From Bacillota bacterium (GTDB lineage Bacteria; Bacillota; SHA-98; UBA4971), in the NCBI GenBank assembly GCA_029551185.1, contig JAKPFY010000185.1, forward strand, positions 1 to 57,878: DNA of 57,878 nucleotides, given 5' to 3'. Below, one piece after another: positions 8,038 through 16,804 of the stretch. Made by a program: the position numbers and the translations under genes. The notes under the pieces are model-generated. The model did not search any database. It worked only from the letters and a program-made list of their open reading frames with translations, and was not told where the DNA came from. Numbering within the stretch: position 1 is the stretch's first letter; each line of letters starts with the position of its first letter.

Positions 8038-8484
8038 TTACTGTTTAGCGCTTGTTATTAGGGAATCAACGAGAGCCTGAAACACCTCATCGGGAGACTT
8101 GAGAATCTCTGTCATCTTCTCGAAAGGACATATATCTGTACCTTGTCTGTTGAGAATATGTGGGGTTCTTTCATCAGCGATTAGCTTTATGTTGGCTGAT
8201 TGGAGTTCCGCAACTGCCGAATCAGAGACTATGCGAGTGTATGCTGCAGCAGCCTTCGAGTAGATGCATAACATAGCGGAAGCCCGCCCCATCACGCGAT
8301 CACCGATAACAGCTCCGTGGAGCTTTTCTCCAAGGTCTGTAACTGCCTGCACAAAGGGACGGACACCTCGATCTTCCGCCTGTATGAGGACTTTTCCCTC
8401 TTTAATTGCTACAAGTCCCATGCCATTTTCGCTGATAATCTTTCGTGCGAGTCGAATGTCATCTTCTATCTGATGTCTGCTCAT
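8038..8484 (-). CDS. DUF1893-family protein
   Basis: 148 residues, cytosolic. The family pattern is visible as LARKIISENGMGLVAIKEGKVLIQAEDRGVRPF, then LHGAVIGDRVMGRASAMLCIYSKAAAAYTRIVSDSAVAEL, and a terminal HILNRQGTDICPFEKM. Proteins of this family have a cytidine-deaminase-like fold but no established reaction. The ICPFE cysteine is the family's usual conserved cysteine. ATG start at 8484, AAGGA upstream. It sits first in a short operon with the lipoate-ligase-like gene and radA, downstream of the clpC terminator. A small perfect palindrome lies about 45 nt upstream. Confidence 0.85.
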   Translation of the reverse strand: MSRHQIEDDIRLARKIISENGMGLVAIKEGKVLIQAEDRGVRPFVQAVTDLGEKLHGAVIGDRVMGRASAMLCIYSKAAAAYTRIVSDSAVAELQSANIKLIADERTPHILNRQGTDICPFEKMTEILKSPDEVFQALVDSLITSAKQ

Positions 8485-8530
8485 ATCTACGACCGTCCTT
8501 ACAGCATAAAGCGCCTGATACTATCCATCA

Positions 8531-8545
8531 GATTCTTCAAGAATC
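8531..8545. promoter_or_regulatory. 15-bp perfect palindrome upstream of the DUF1893 gene
   Basis: Arms GATTCTT and AAGAATC separated by one base. It lies between the clpC terminator and the DUF1893 start, where a promoter for the DUF1893-radA operon is expected. Candidate operator only; no clear -10/-35 pair was found. Confidence 0.3.
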
Positions 8546-8591
8546 GTTCAATTCCTTTTACCTAAAAGAATGAACAGGGTTCTAAAATGCA

Positions 8592-8645
8592 GCCGGCGCC
8601 TTACTTAGGCTGTCTTCCGACAAGCCTCAACCTAAAGGCGCCGGC
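8592..8645 (-). terminator. Terminator of the ctsR-clpC operon
   Basis: Perfect outer stem GCCGGCGCCTT/AAGGCGCCGGC (8592-8602 with 8635-8645) enclosing a second inverted repeat (AGGCT...AGCCT). It lies 42 nt after the clpC stop. In the minus direction it is followed by TGCATTTTAG, a short U-run. Confidence 0.65.
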
Positions 8646-8686
8646 CTGTAGCAAGCATTCTATAATCAGGCTTAGTCAGCTACCTC

Positions 8687-11149
8687 TTATTCAGCGGGTT
8701 CACCTGACATTACAGGCGTCTTCGTCCTTGCCTTTTCCATGTGTATCTTGTTGTCCTTAAGAGTCACGGATACCAGGTCCCCGTCGGTAATCTTGCCTTC
8801 AAGGATCTTTTCAGACAGAAGCGTCTCGATTTTGCGTTCAATTACCCGCCTCAAAGGACGAGCGCCGAACTCTCTGCTGAAGCCTTCTTCTGCAATAAGG
8901 TCTTTTACCTCATTGCTCACATCCAGGTGAATATCGCGATCTTTCAGCCTTTCTTCGACCTTCGCAAGCTGCAAATCCACTATCTGTCTTATCTCCCGTT
9001 CATTCAAAGCCCTGAACACTATGACTTCATCGACTCTGTTCAGGAACTCAGGTCTGAAAGTCTTTTTCATAGCAGTTAGGACTTGGTCCTTCATTCGCTC
9101 GTAGTCGTATTCTTCAGTATCGCCTAAGACAAAACCAAGTTTTGTGTCACGGCTGATGAGATTTGCGCCTACGTTTGATGTCATGATAATCACAGTGTTT
9201 CTGAAGTCTACTGTGCGTCCCTTACCGTCTGTCAGCCTGCCTTCTTCAAGGACTTGAAGAAGAATATTAAAGACATCAGGGTGGGCCTTTTCTATCTCAT
9301 CAAACAACACCACTGAATAAGGCTGTCTCCGAACTCTCTCCGTAAGTTGGCCTGCTTCTTCATAGCCAACATATCCCGGAGGCGCTCCTATCAACCTGGA
9401 GACTGTATGCCTTTCCATGTATTCAGACATGTCAAAGGCAAGCATGGCGTTTTCGTTTCCGAACAAGGCCTCTGCAAGCGCCCTTGCAAGCTCTGTTTTG
9501 CCGACCCCGGTAGGCCCGAGGAAGATAAAAGACCCGATAGGCCTCTTTGGGTCTTTAAGGCCTGCATGTGCCCGTCTTATAGCCATTGCAAGCGAAGTGA
9601 CCGGCTCTTCTTGTCCGATTACACGCTTGTGAAGAGTCTCCTCCAGCCTTAAGAGTCTTTCGGTCTCCTCCTCAGTAAGCTGGGCCACAGGAACACCTGT
9701 CCATGCAGAGACTACTTGGGCTATATCCTCATCAGTCACAATGGCTTCCACCATACCGCGTCGGTTTTGCCATTCGCTCTTCTTCGCGTCTATTTCCTCC
9801 TTCAGCTTTTGCTCCTTGTCACGAAGATTGGCAGCCTGCTCGAATTCCTCGTTCTTAATAGCAGCCTCTTTCTCAGTCCTGATTCTTGTAAACTCCTCTT
9901 CAAGCTTCCGTATGTCCGGCGGAGCAATTGTGGTTCCGATCCTTACTTTGGACGAAGCCTCATCTATCAAGTCTATAGCTTTATCCGGCAAAAACCTGTC
10001 AGAGATAAACCTGTCTGAAAGTCTCGCAGCAGCCCTAATAGCTGCATCAGTTATCTTGACCCTATGATGGGCTTCATACCTGTCCCGAAGCCCCTCGAGA
10101 ATGGATATTGTTTCGTCAACAGTCGGTTCGCCTACCATGATCGGCTGAAACCGTCTTTCGAGCGCAGCATCTTTCTCGATATGTTTCCTGTACTCATCGA
10201 TTGTCGTGGCGCCGATGCACTGGAGTTCACCACGGGCAAGAGCGGGCTTTAGAATATTCGCGGCATCAATAGCTCCTTCCGCTGCTCCTGCCCCGACAAT
10301 TGTGTGCATTTCATCAATAAACAAAATCACATCTCCACTTGATCTTATCTCATCAATAATGCGCTTTAACCTTTCCTCGAATTCCCCGCGGAACTTCGTG
10401 CCTGCAACTATCGACCCCATGTCCAAGGCAATAACACGCTTGTTCGCCAGCACTTCCGGAATGTCGCCACGTGCCACCATCTGAGCCAAGCCTTCAACGA
10501 CAGCTGTCTTGCCTACTCCCGGGTCTCCGATAAGAACAGGGTTGTTCTTGGTCCTGCGACTGAGCACTTGAATAACTCTTTGAATCTCCTGGCTACGTCC
10601 GATAACCGGGTCCAGTTTTCCTTCCTCTGCCATAGCTGTAAGATCCCGTCCGAACTGATTCAGGGTCGGTGTTTTTTCCACCGCCCGCTTGGCTTTACCA
10701 CCAGGGGCGGGCACATCCCCTAAGAAGCTGATAACCTCGGTGCGGACCTTCTCAGCGTCTGCCCCTAAGCTGGTCAATACTTGTGCAGCCACACCTTCGC
10801 CTTCACGTATCAATCCTAACAGGATGTGTTCTGTGCCAATATACCCTTGTCCAAGTTGCCTTGCTTCAATCATGGCCAATTCAAGGACTTTTTTAGCTCT
10901 CGGGGTGAGGGTTAGCATCTTCACCTTATCTGAATCCCCTGTTCCAACCATTTTCTCTACGGCTTGCCTAACATCTTCCAGGTTTATCCCAAGATTCTGA
11001 AGGGCTCGGGCGGCTATACCGGTGCCTTCGGCAACAAGGCCCAGCAGCAAGTGTTCTGTGCCGATGACATCATGGCCAAGCCGCCTGGCTTCCCCTTGAG
11101 AGAGCTGCAGAACCCGTTGAGCCCTCTCCGTTAATCCACCAAACATCAT
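8687..11149 (-). CDS. clpC: ATP-dependent Clp protease ATP-binding subunit ClpC
   Basis: About 820 residues, full length. It has two Clp_N repeats (about 5-145), AAA+ domain 1 with Walker [14 protein letters not shown] and [10 protein letters not shown], a coiled linker with UVR-like sequence ([15 protein letters not shown]), and AAA+ domain 2 with [13 protein letters not shown] and [13 protein letters not shown]. It unfolds substrates, including arginine-phosphorylated proteins, for ClpP. Three ATG codons follow each other (11152, 11149, 11146); the second gives 6-nt spacing from AAGGA. The start overlaps the mcsB stop. Under CtsR control as the last gene of the ctsR operon. Confidence 0.97.
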   Translation of the reverse strand: MMFGGLTERAQRVLQLSQGEARRLGHDVIGTEHLLLGLVAEGTGIAARALQNLGINLEDVRQAVEKMVGTGDSDKVKMLTLTPRAKKVLELAMIEARQLGQGYIGTEHILLGLIREGEGVAAQVLTSLGADAEKVRTEVISFLGDVPAPGGKAKRAVEKTPTLNQFGRDLTAMAEEGKLDPVIGRSQEIQRVIQVLSRRTKNNPVLIGDPGVGKTAVVEGLAQMVARGDIPEVLANKRVIALDMGSIVAGTKFRGEFEERLKRIIDEIRSSGDVILFIDEMHTIVGAGAAEGAIDAANILKPALARGELQCIGATTIDEYRKHIEKDAALERRFQPIMVGEPTVDETISILEGLRDRYEAHHRVKITDAAIRAAARLSDRFISDRFLPDKAIDLIDEASSKVRIGTTIAPPDIRKLEEEFTRIRTEKEAAIKNEEFEQAANLRDKEQKLKEEIDAKKSEWQNRRGMVEAIVTDEDIAQVVSAWTGVPVAQLTEEETERLLRLEETLHKRVIGQEEPVTSLAMAIRRAHAGLKDPKRPIGSFIFLGPTGVGKTELARALAEALFGNENAMLAFDMSEYMERHTVSRLIGAPPGYVGYEEAGQLTERVRRQPYSVVLFDEIEKAHPDVFNILLQVLEEGRLTDGKGRTVDFRNTVIIMTSNVGANLISRDTKLGFVLGDTEEYDYERMKDQVLTAMKKTFRPEFLNRVDEVIVFRALNEREIRQIVDLQLAKVEERLKDRDIHLDVSNEVKDLIAEEGFSREFGARPLRRVIERKIETLLSEKILEGKITDGDLVSVTLKDNKIHMEKARTKTPVMSGEPAE

Positions 11150-12222
11150 CATATTTCCTTCCCTTCCCTTCCAGTCCTGATTCTTTCCCTTATGAGCGTT
11201 GCCCGTCTAATATCCCTGTCTGCCGGGTCAAGCTCTTGTCCTGCCAGTGTCTTTAGATAGGCAGGTTGTGTAATTACCATTAGTTCATTTATAGTTTCCC
11301 CGCTAAGCCCTGGTATCAGGTTCAATTCCGCACCAAGCTTTGCATCGGATAGCAGCTTTAAAGCTTCTTGTGACGTCATTAACCTTGCATGGCATAATAT
11401 ACCGTATGCTCTTTGGACTCGGTCTTCCAATTGCTCTCTCATCTCTGTCATCAGCTTTTTTCTGATAGCGCGCTCCTGTTCGATAACCTGCATAGTCACT
11501 GCGCCGAGATTCTCTATGAGTTCATGTTCAGAGCGGCCTAAAGTCACCTGGTTCGACAATTGATACATATTCCCTAAGGCTTCGCTTCCTTCACCGTAGA
11601 GACCGCGAACTGCTATTCCAAGCTTGGATACTGCAGAAAGCACTGCCATTACATGGCCTGTAGCCGCCAAAGCCGGCAGATGAACCATGATGGAAACACG
11701 CAAACCGGTTCCGACATTAGTAGGACAAGCAGCAAGGTAGCCAATCCGCTCATCGAAGGCATAGTCCAGTTGGCTTTCGAACAGATCATCGATCTCATCT
11801 GCCAGCTGATAGGCCTCGTACAGCTGGAAGCCTGGCAACAGAGTCTGGATGCGAATGTGGTCTTCCTCGTTTACCATTACACTTATGCTCTCGTCTCCGG
11901 CTACTATAGCAAGGCGCATCTCGCCGCCCTGGGCATGTTGTGGGCTTATCAGGTGTTTCTCTACAAGCACCTGTCTATCCAGGGCGGAAGCTTCCGATAG
12001 GCGTATTATTTCAAGCCCGGAAAGCTTTGGAACTCGGCTGATTGCCTTTACTACTTGACCTACAACCTTGGCAAGATCGGTCTCAGTCGCCTGGTTGGGA
12101 AAGGGGATATTGCCAAGATTGCGCGCCAATCTTACACGTGAGCTCAACGCTACATCAGTATGGGGAGCTTCTGTGCTCATCCAAGCGCTGTATGTTCTGG
12201 TTATTATGTCCTTGAGCGGCAT
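11149..12222 (-). CDS. mcsB: Protein arginine kinase McsB
   Basis: 357 residues of the ATP:guanido phosphotransferase family. Seen are [12 protein letters not shown] near the N terminus, NEEDHIRIQ in the middle, and [18 protein letters not shown] containing the catalytic cysteine. McsB phosphorylates arginines in CtsR and in damaged proteins to mark them for ClpCP. Start ATG at 12222 with GGGGGTG 8 nt upstream; the stop overlaps the clpC start (TGA within ATGATG). It lies between mcsA, its activator, and clpC. Confidence 0.97.
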   Translation of the reverse strand: MPLKDIITRTYSAWMSTEAPHTDVALSSRVRLARNLGNIPFPNQATETDLAKVVGQVVKAISRVPKLSGLEIIRLSEASALDRQVLVEKHLISPQHAQGGEMRLAIVAGDESISVMVNEEDHIRIQTLLPGFQLYEAYQLADEIDDLFESQLDYAFDERIGYLAACPTNVGTGLRVSIMVHLPALAATGHVMAVLSAVSKLGIAVRGLYGEGSEALGNMYQLSNQVTLGRSEHELIENLGAVTMQVIEQERAIRKKLMTEMREQLEDRVQRAYGILCHARLMTSQEALKLLSDAKLGAELNLIPGLSGETINELMVITQPAYLKTLAGQELDPADRDIRRATLIRERIRTGREGKEI

Positions 12223-12236
12223 CGCGTTTGCACCCC

Positions 12237-12761
12237 CTACGCCTCATCGGAAAGGCGCTTCTCTAAAGCTTTGATCTTATCACGAACTACAGCTGCTTCT
12301 TCGTACTTTTCCTGTGACACTAGCTTTGCCAGATCCCTTCTGAGATTCTCTATCTCACGCATCACACCTGCTGTGCCTCCTATTCTCTTAGGCACTTTTC
12401 CGGTGTGTTGATATGTGCCGTGTATCCTGCGGATCAGCGGTTCAAGTCTTGGCCCGAAGTGGGTATAACACTCACTACACCCTAAGAAACCTCTGTTTGC
12501 AAAGGTAGAAAACGACAGCCCGCAATTCTCGCAGCCGTCGACTATGTTGTCATGTATTGAGACATGTGACCCTATACCGGGCCCTGTCTGGAGCAGTCCT
12601 GTAAGAAGACTGGGAAATGAAAACTTTGATTCCGAAAACAATGTCAGTTCGCCCTTTTCTCCGGCGCATTCCTCACAGAGATGAGCTTCGCTCTTCACGC
12701 CGTTTACTATTTTAGTTATATGCACATTGGCAGGTCGTTTCTTACACTCATCACAAAGCAT
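12237..12761 (-). CDS. mcsA: McsA zinc-finger/UVR protein, activator of McsB
   Basis: 174 residues. Two zinc-finger clusters are visible: CDECKKRPANVHIT...CEECAG at the N terminus, and CENCGLSFSTFANRGFLGCSEC in the middle. A C-terminal UVR motif (LRRDLAKLVSQEKYEEAAVVRDKIKALE) ends the protein. McsA binds and activates the McsB kinase and modulates CtsR. Start ATG at 12761 with GGGGGTGAAGGG upstream. It is 14 nt from mcsB and 22 nt from ctsR, within one operon. Confidence 0.95.
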   Translation of the reverse strand: MLCDECKKRPANVHITKIVNGVKSEAHLCEECAGEKGELTLFSESKFSFPSLLTGLLQTGPGIGSHVSIHDNIVDGCENCGLSFSTFANRGFLGCSECYTHFGPRLEPLIRRIHGTYQHTGKVPKRIGGTAGVMREIENLRRDLAKLVSQEKYEEAAVVRDKIKALEKRLSDEA

Positions 12762-12783
12762 CCCTTCACCCCCGTTTGCTCAC

Positions 12784-13251
12784 TCACTCCCGAAGCAATA
12801 GCGCGAGCATAGCCTTTAACAGACTGGCCCGAACCGCGCCTCGGTAGTTTTGGGGCGCCTTTTGCGTCTCCCTATCCAGTACAGTCTTTATAAAGACATA
12901 TTCATCAACGTCCAAAAAATCTTCTTCTTGGAGTCTGACAAGTAGGCCATCAGCGCGCCTTGCCGTAATCTCATCCCCGATCTTCTCATCAAGCACAGAC
13001 AAGAAGTCACGGCCGGTTCTAAAGGCTAACCTGACAATACGTATGTAGCCTCCACCGCCCCTTCTCGTCTCCACCAGATAGCCTCTGTCTAGAGTGAATC
13101 GTGTGTCCAGCACATAGTTTATCTGAGACGGGGCGCATTCAAACATCTCGGCCAGCTCGCGTCTTTGGAGCACGATCATCCCTTCAGCAGCTTCTGTCAG
13201 CAGATCTTTAAGATATCGTTCAATGAAATCCGATAGGCTGCTCAAAATCAT
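12784..13251 (-). CDS. ctsR: Transcriptional repressor CtsR
   Basis: 155 residues. The winged helix-turn-helix is recognisable from LSDFIERYLKDLL through FECAPSQINYVLDTRFTLDRGYLVETRRGGGGYIRI, including the conserved glycine-rich wing. The C-terminal helical domain follows. CtsR represses class III heat-shock genes by binding heptad direct repeats, and the predicted operator lies right upstream, so the operon should be autoregulated. Start ATG at 13251; a TTG two codons later has better spacing from GGAAGGG and cannot be excluded. Confidence 0.97.
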   Translation of the reverse strand: MILSSLSDFIERYLKDLLTEAAEGMIVLQRRELAEMFECAPSQINYVLDTRFTLDRGYLVETRRGGGGYIRIVRLAFRTGRDFLSVLDEKIGDEITARRADGLLVRLQEEDFLDVDEYVFIKTVLDRETQKAPQNYRGAVRASLLKAMLALLLRE

Positions 13252-13263
13252 CCCTTCCAGTAG

Positions 13264-13280
13264 TTTGACCTTTCTTGACC
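13264..13280 (-). promoter_or_regulatory. CtsR operator (heptad direct repeat)
   Basis: On the minus strand, GGTCAAG-AAA-GGTCAAA: one mismatch from the CtsR consensus of two RGTCAAA heptads separated by three bases. It lies 13 nt upstream of the ctsR start and just downstream of a TATAAT, a position where bound CtsR would block transcription start or escape. Confidence 0.85.
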
Positions 13281-13290
13281 TTTCTTATTA

Positions 13291-13319
13291 ATTATATCAT
13301 GAATAATGGCGGAAATCTC
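13291..13319 (-). promoter_or_regulatory. Probable ctsR operon promoter
   Basis: Perfect -10 TATAAT at 13296-13291 on the minus strand, adjacent to the CtsR operator. The best-placed -35 (GAGATT, 17-nt spacer) is weak and lies inside the hairpin at 13305-13329. Confidence 0.5.
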
Positions 13320-13329
13320 ATCCGCCATT
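13305..13329 (-). terminator. Hairpin between ogt and ctsR
   Basis: Perfect 8-bp stem AATGGCGG/CCGCCATT with a 9-nt loop, about 80 nt after the ogt stop. The downstream minus-strand sequence ATTCATGATATAATT is A/T-rich but not a pure U-run. Probable terminator of the rho-ogt series. Confidence 0.5.
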
Positions 13330-13407
13330 GTTGCTAACATAGTATGCAGAAGCAGCATGTAGTCGCTTCTCCTTTAAATATCTCCCTGTATCGCTGTATT
13401 CCTTAAC

Positions 13408-13932
13408 CTAGTGTAGCAATCCTCCTTCGTGTGATATGAGCCATTTCTTAACATGAAGCCCACCGCCGAATCCTACGAGTTGTCCGTCCCTGCCTATCAC
13501 TCGATGGCACGGCACGACTATTGGGACGGGATTCGTTGCAAGAGCCCTGCCTACAGCCCTGGAGGCAGTCGGCATACCAATAGCCTGGGCTATATCCTTG
13601 TAACAGGCAGTGGATCCGAAAGGGATTTTAGACACTTCATCAAGTACAGACCTTTGAAACTCGCTCACTGCTAAATCCACTTTGCTCGTAAACTCTCTAC
13701 GCGTCCTCTGGAAATACTCACCAAGCTGAATGTGGTACTCAGCATTCGCCTTCTCTCCCGGTATTAACTTGGCATTGGGGAATCTCTTTAACACCCATTC
13801 CAACCCGTGATCTTCTTCGCAGTCAAACGCTATCCTGACAAGACCTCGCTCGGTCGATGCAAGCCACAGCATCCCAATGGGAGATGCAAACCGGGACACA
13901 GAAACTATCTGTGGTTCACGTAATGTAAGCAT
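13408..13932 (-). CDS. ogt: Methylated-DNA--protein-cysteine methyltransferase
   Basis: 174 residues. The active-site motif PIVVPCHRVIGRDGQLVGFGGG carries the acceptor cysteine. Upstream are FQRSVLDEVSKIPFGSTACYKDIAQAIG and the DNA-binding helix with SRAVGRALATNP. It removes alkyl groups from O6-alkylguanine in a suicide reaction. The ATG at 13932 (or the adjacent GTG at 13935) was chosen because AAGGGG lies about 8-11 nt upstream and the resulting length fits the family; a longer reading to 14001 has no good ribosome-binding site. It is the last gene of the series starting at rho. Confidence 0.92.
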   Translation of the reverse strand: MLTLREPQIVSVSRFASPIGMLWLASTERGLVRIAFDCEEDHGLEWVLKRFPNAKLIPGEKANAEYHIQLGEYFQRTRREFTSKVDLAVSEFQRSVLDEVSKIPFGSTACYKDIAQAIGMPTASRAVGRALATNPVPIVVPCHRVIGRDGQLVGFGGGLHVKKWLISHEGGLLH

Positions 13933-14038
13933 CACACACGTATCCCCTTGCGTGGAAATAATGCACAACCGCAGACTAAGCAGGTTGCCATGGATTCTCA
14001 CTGCTTTCTCAAGCGGTCTTGGCGCAAAACCATCATGC

Positions 14039-14365
14039 TCAAAACCTTATAAGGGCTTCTACATCCGTGACAAAGATGATAGCTCCACCGGCTTCGTACT
14101 CTACCGGCATTGCAATAGACGGCACTTGATCACCGGCCGGTTTAAACTGCGGAGCAGCCTGAATACGTTTGGAACAGCACTCTTTGATAACATCTATTAC
14201 CTCATCTTCCCTGTCATCTTCTACTCCTATTAAGAAGGTAGTCCTGCCTTCACTGATAAACCCACCTGTAGCAGCAAGCCTTGTAGCGCCGATATGTCGT
14301 TCAGCTAAGGTATCCAGAAGATGCGGGGCATCACTGCCTTTTACAATGGCAATGATTAATCTCAA
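14039..14365 (-). CDS. darA: Cyclic di-AMP receptor DarA (PII-like PstA family)
   Basis: 108 residues starting LRLIIAIVKGSDAPHLLDTL with RLAATGGFISEGRTTFLIGVEDD, the signature of the PII-like c-di-AMP-binding protein DarA/PstA. The length matches the family (about 109). The start is a TTG at 14365, with a GGGGGAGGG Shine-Dalgarno just upstream and a 4-nt overlap with the MFS gene stop; longer readings lie inside the MFS gene. c-di-AMP controls potassium, osmotic and cell-wall balance. The usual neighbouring synthase gene disA is missing from this window, so a cyclase must be encoded elsewhere. Confidence 0.92.
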   Translation of the reverse strand: MRLIIAIVKGSDAPHLLDTLAERHIGATRLAATGGFISEGRTTFLIGVEDDREDEVIDVIKECCSKRIQAAPQFKPAGDQVPSIAMPVEYEAGGAIIFVTDVEALIRF

Positions 14366-15675
14366 GCCCTTCCCTCCCCCTGTAAACCCACTTTGCGTAA
14401 ACCAAAACCATTCATACCTCGTCTCCCTGTGAAATCTCCAAACTCCACCAGTCTTGAGAGGGAAATTAGAGCAAGAAGGCGAAACCCTGCGCCAACATAG
14501 AATGTAGCATGAATTCCGAACCTCTTGTAGCATGCGTCACCTAAGAACGGAGCGATAAATGACGCAAGGTTGATAAGCATGTTGAAAACCGCAGTTGCAC
14601 TCGGGCTTTTTTCCGGCCTGGAATATGCGAACACAAGATTAAAAACTGCCAGATTGAGACCGCCCATAAAAAAACCGGATACCAGTTGCATTGAGTTAAG
14701 AAATGAAATAGAAGGCGATAACATATACAGAACCGGAAATATGCCTACGACTATCATGCAAGCGAATAATACGATAATGTTACCTCGCCTGGATGCCATC
14801 TTGCCAAAATAGCGTGAACCTACTACAGTAGTAATTCCGGAAAGAACTGAGAACCCGGCAATCACGGTATTTGAGAGCTTCAAAACCTCTACATGGTAAA
14901 TAGTCCACATAGCTGCAAGAAACCCAAATCCGAACCATAAAAGGAAGGAGCTTACGCAAAAGACCTTGAACTTTGACCCTAATTCCTCGTCATAAAAGAG
15001 GCTCTTGATTCGAGTCATAAGCCGCGTTTGCTTTCGAACATGGCATCGCGGATCCTGTAAAGGCTCGCGCATCTTGGACATAAGCGCAATACCACATCCG
15101 CCAAAACCGGCTGCAATGACAAACAACAGCGTGAAGTTTCCGGGGAAAGGCACTCTGTCCAAGAGACGTCCTGCTACCATGGTTCCTAATATCCCTGTGA
15201 TTCCCACAAACATGTTTCGTAATCCGAAAATCTCTCCGCGATCCTCTGCAGGGAACATATCTCCCATCATGGCAGTCCACGCCACTCCGGAAATAGCCCC
15301 GGGGATGGACATCAGTGTCACAGTGATTACGAGAAGTAAAGGCTTTCCCAAAGGCACAAAAGGGATAAATGCTAACACCAGATAGAGTGATCTATGAAGT
15401 CCTGCCCAAAACAGGACTATTGGAAGTCTCGATTCTCTCTTCTCAACAAATCCTGCCGCAGGCAGTAAAACAAGGGCGTTAACAAGCGCAGGAATCGCAG
15501 TAAGAAGGCCGACCATAAGGCTGGAAGCGCCTAAAGCAATAGCGTACACCCCGAGAAATGGGTTGGCAAGGCTGAAAGCCATGTTGCTTACCATGCCTTC
15601 AAGAGTGCCGTAGACAAAATTGTGCTTGACTTCTCCATTAACAGATGGCTCAAGCATGTTCTTCAGGTTTTCCAT
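14362..15675 (-). CDS. MFS-family transporter, substrate unknown
   Basis: 437 residues with about 12 hydrophobic segments and the MFS pattern: the first half contains MGDMFPAEDRGEIFGLRNMF (cytoplasmic loop, permissive for the MFS signature), followed by a central charged loop (KMREPLQDPRCHVRKQTR). Probably an inner-membrane efflux or uptake carrier; nothing in the sequence fixes the substrate. It is packed between the flippase-like gene (15-nt gap) and darA (4-nt overlap), so the three are co-expressed. Confidence 0.85.
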   Translation of the reverse strand: MENLKNMLEPSVNGEVKHNFVYGTLEGMVSNMAFSLANPFLGVYAIALGASSLMVGLLTAIPALVNALVLLPAAGFVEKRESRLPIVLFWAGLHRSLYLVLAFIPFVPLGKPLLLVITVTLMSIPGAISGVAWTAMMGDMFPAEDRGEIFGLRNMFVGITGILGTMVAGRLLDRVPFPGNFTLLFVIAAGFGGCGIALMSKMREPLQDPRCHVRKQTRLMTRIKSLFYDEELGSKFKVFCVSSFLLWFGFGFLAAMWTIYHVEVLKLSNTVIAGFSVLSGITTVVGSRYFGKMASRRGNIIVLFACMIVVGIFPVLYMLSPSISFLNSMQLVSGFFMGGLNLAVFNLVFAYSRPEKSPSATAVFNMLINLASFIAPFLGDACYKRFGIHATFYVGAGFRLLALISLSRLVEFGDFTGRRGMNGFGLRKVGLQGEGRA

Positions 15676-15690
15676 CCACCGCTTTATAGC

Positions 15691-16761
15691 CTAGTCCTGC
15701 CTTTCTCCCTCGTCTCTTTCATTGACAGATGTTTCTCTACCGTAAGTCAACAAGAGCGTAACTCCTCCGACGATCAATGTGAGATAGTAAGTTATACTCC
15801 GCCACAGGAGAACGAATACACCTAAAAGGGGAAACGGCACTATCGAACCGAATAAGGCTGCCAGACTGAGCTCGGCCGCCCCGCTTGATCCGGGAGTAGG
15901 CGCATAAGCTGCCGCCAAATAAAAGATGCCTGCCATAGCCATAGTCTCGGCAAACGGGGGAGCAATGCCGAGACCTTGAAGAATCAAGACCGGGATGAAG
16001 AAAGCGATAGCCCATGTAATCAGGCTTAAAACAGAAATCAAGATAAGCGTGGGCCGCTTGTCTCTCAGAAACATGGTTAATGCTGCACGAAAATCGCGCA
16101 CACCCTTTTCTACGTGCTCCATCACCGTGTCAGCAGTGGATTTTGAGATGAACTTACTCATGAATTTATTGTTCAGGATCTTATCCATAATTACCCTTAT
16201 ATACTCTGGATAAGCAGCGAAAAACAAACCGAGCCCGAAAAAGAAAAGGTAAATCAAGAGGCCTATGAAAAGGGCTGTCTCCAGGCCTTTAGGAAGCGCC
16301 CAAGCCCGACGCCTTATCAAATACCAAGTAGGAATCAGAAGCACTAAGAACAACCTGGCCATAGCGCTTATGAGGCTTTTCAGAGCCACTATCGCTGTAG
16401 ATTCGCCTGGTTCAAAGCCTTGTTTATGAAGAAGGTATACCTGCAGAGGCTCACCGCCGGTATCAAAAGGAGTAACGCAAGCAGCGAACGCGCCTACAAG
16501 AGTGATCCTCAGGGCAGTCAGGAATTCGACTCTTCCTCCGAGAGCGGCTGCAAGAGCTTGTATGCGAACTGCGTCCAAAACCCAGCCCAGCCCGACCAGG
16601 CAACCTGCAATTGCAAGTTGAGATGGGTCTACTTGGAACAGACCGCGCCAATCTTCTCCTTTTGCAGTAACCTGTAATACAAGAAAAGCAGCAAAGGCGC
16701 TCAAAAGAATCGCCCCTGCCGTTCCTCGTACCAGTTTTCTCGTGTTGGTAGGCTCTTTCAC
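15691..16761 (-). CDS. Lysylphosphatidylglycerol synthase TM-region / UPF0104 flippase-like membrane protein
   Basis: About 356 residues with 8 or so membrane segments. The family hallmark TPFDTGGEPLQVYLLHKQG follows the third segment, and YAPTPGSSGAAELSLAALFG lies near the end. These are the two conserved re-entrant motifs of the MprF/AglD/YbhN membrane domain, with no aminoacyl-transferase domain attached. It probably moves a lipid or lipid-linked sugar across the membrane. The GTG at 16761 was chosen because GAGGGGCGG is upstream; the longer reading to 16875 would overlap the radical SAM gene by about 70 nt. Confidence 0.85.
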   Translation of the reverse strand: MKEPTNTRKLVRGTAGAILLSAFAAFLVLQVTAKGEDWRGLFQVDPSQLAIAGCLVGLGWVLDAVRIQALAAALGGRVEFLTALRITLVGAFAACVTPFDTGGEPLQVYLLHKQGFEPGESTAIVALKSLISAMARLFLVLLIPTWYLIRRRAWALPKGLETALFIGLLIYLFFFGLGLFFAAYPEYIRVIMDKILNNKFMSKFISKSTADTVMEHVEKGVRDFRAALTMFLRDKRPTLILISVLSLITWAIAFFIPVLILQGLGIAPPFAETMAMAGIFYLAAAYAPTPGSSGAAELSLAALFGSIVPFPLLGVFVLLWRSITYYLTLIVGGVTLLLTYGRETSVNERDEGERQD

Positions 16762-16804
16762 ATCGTTCCGCCCCTCATCACAAGGCCGTGGTTTATGGCC
16801 GGTG

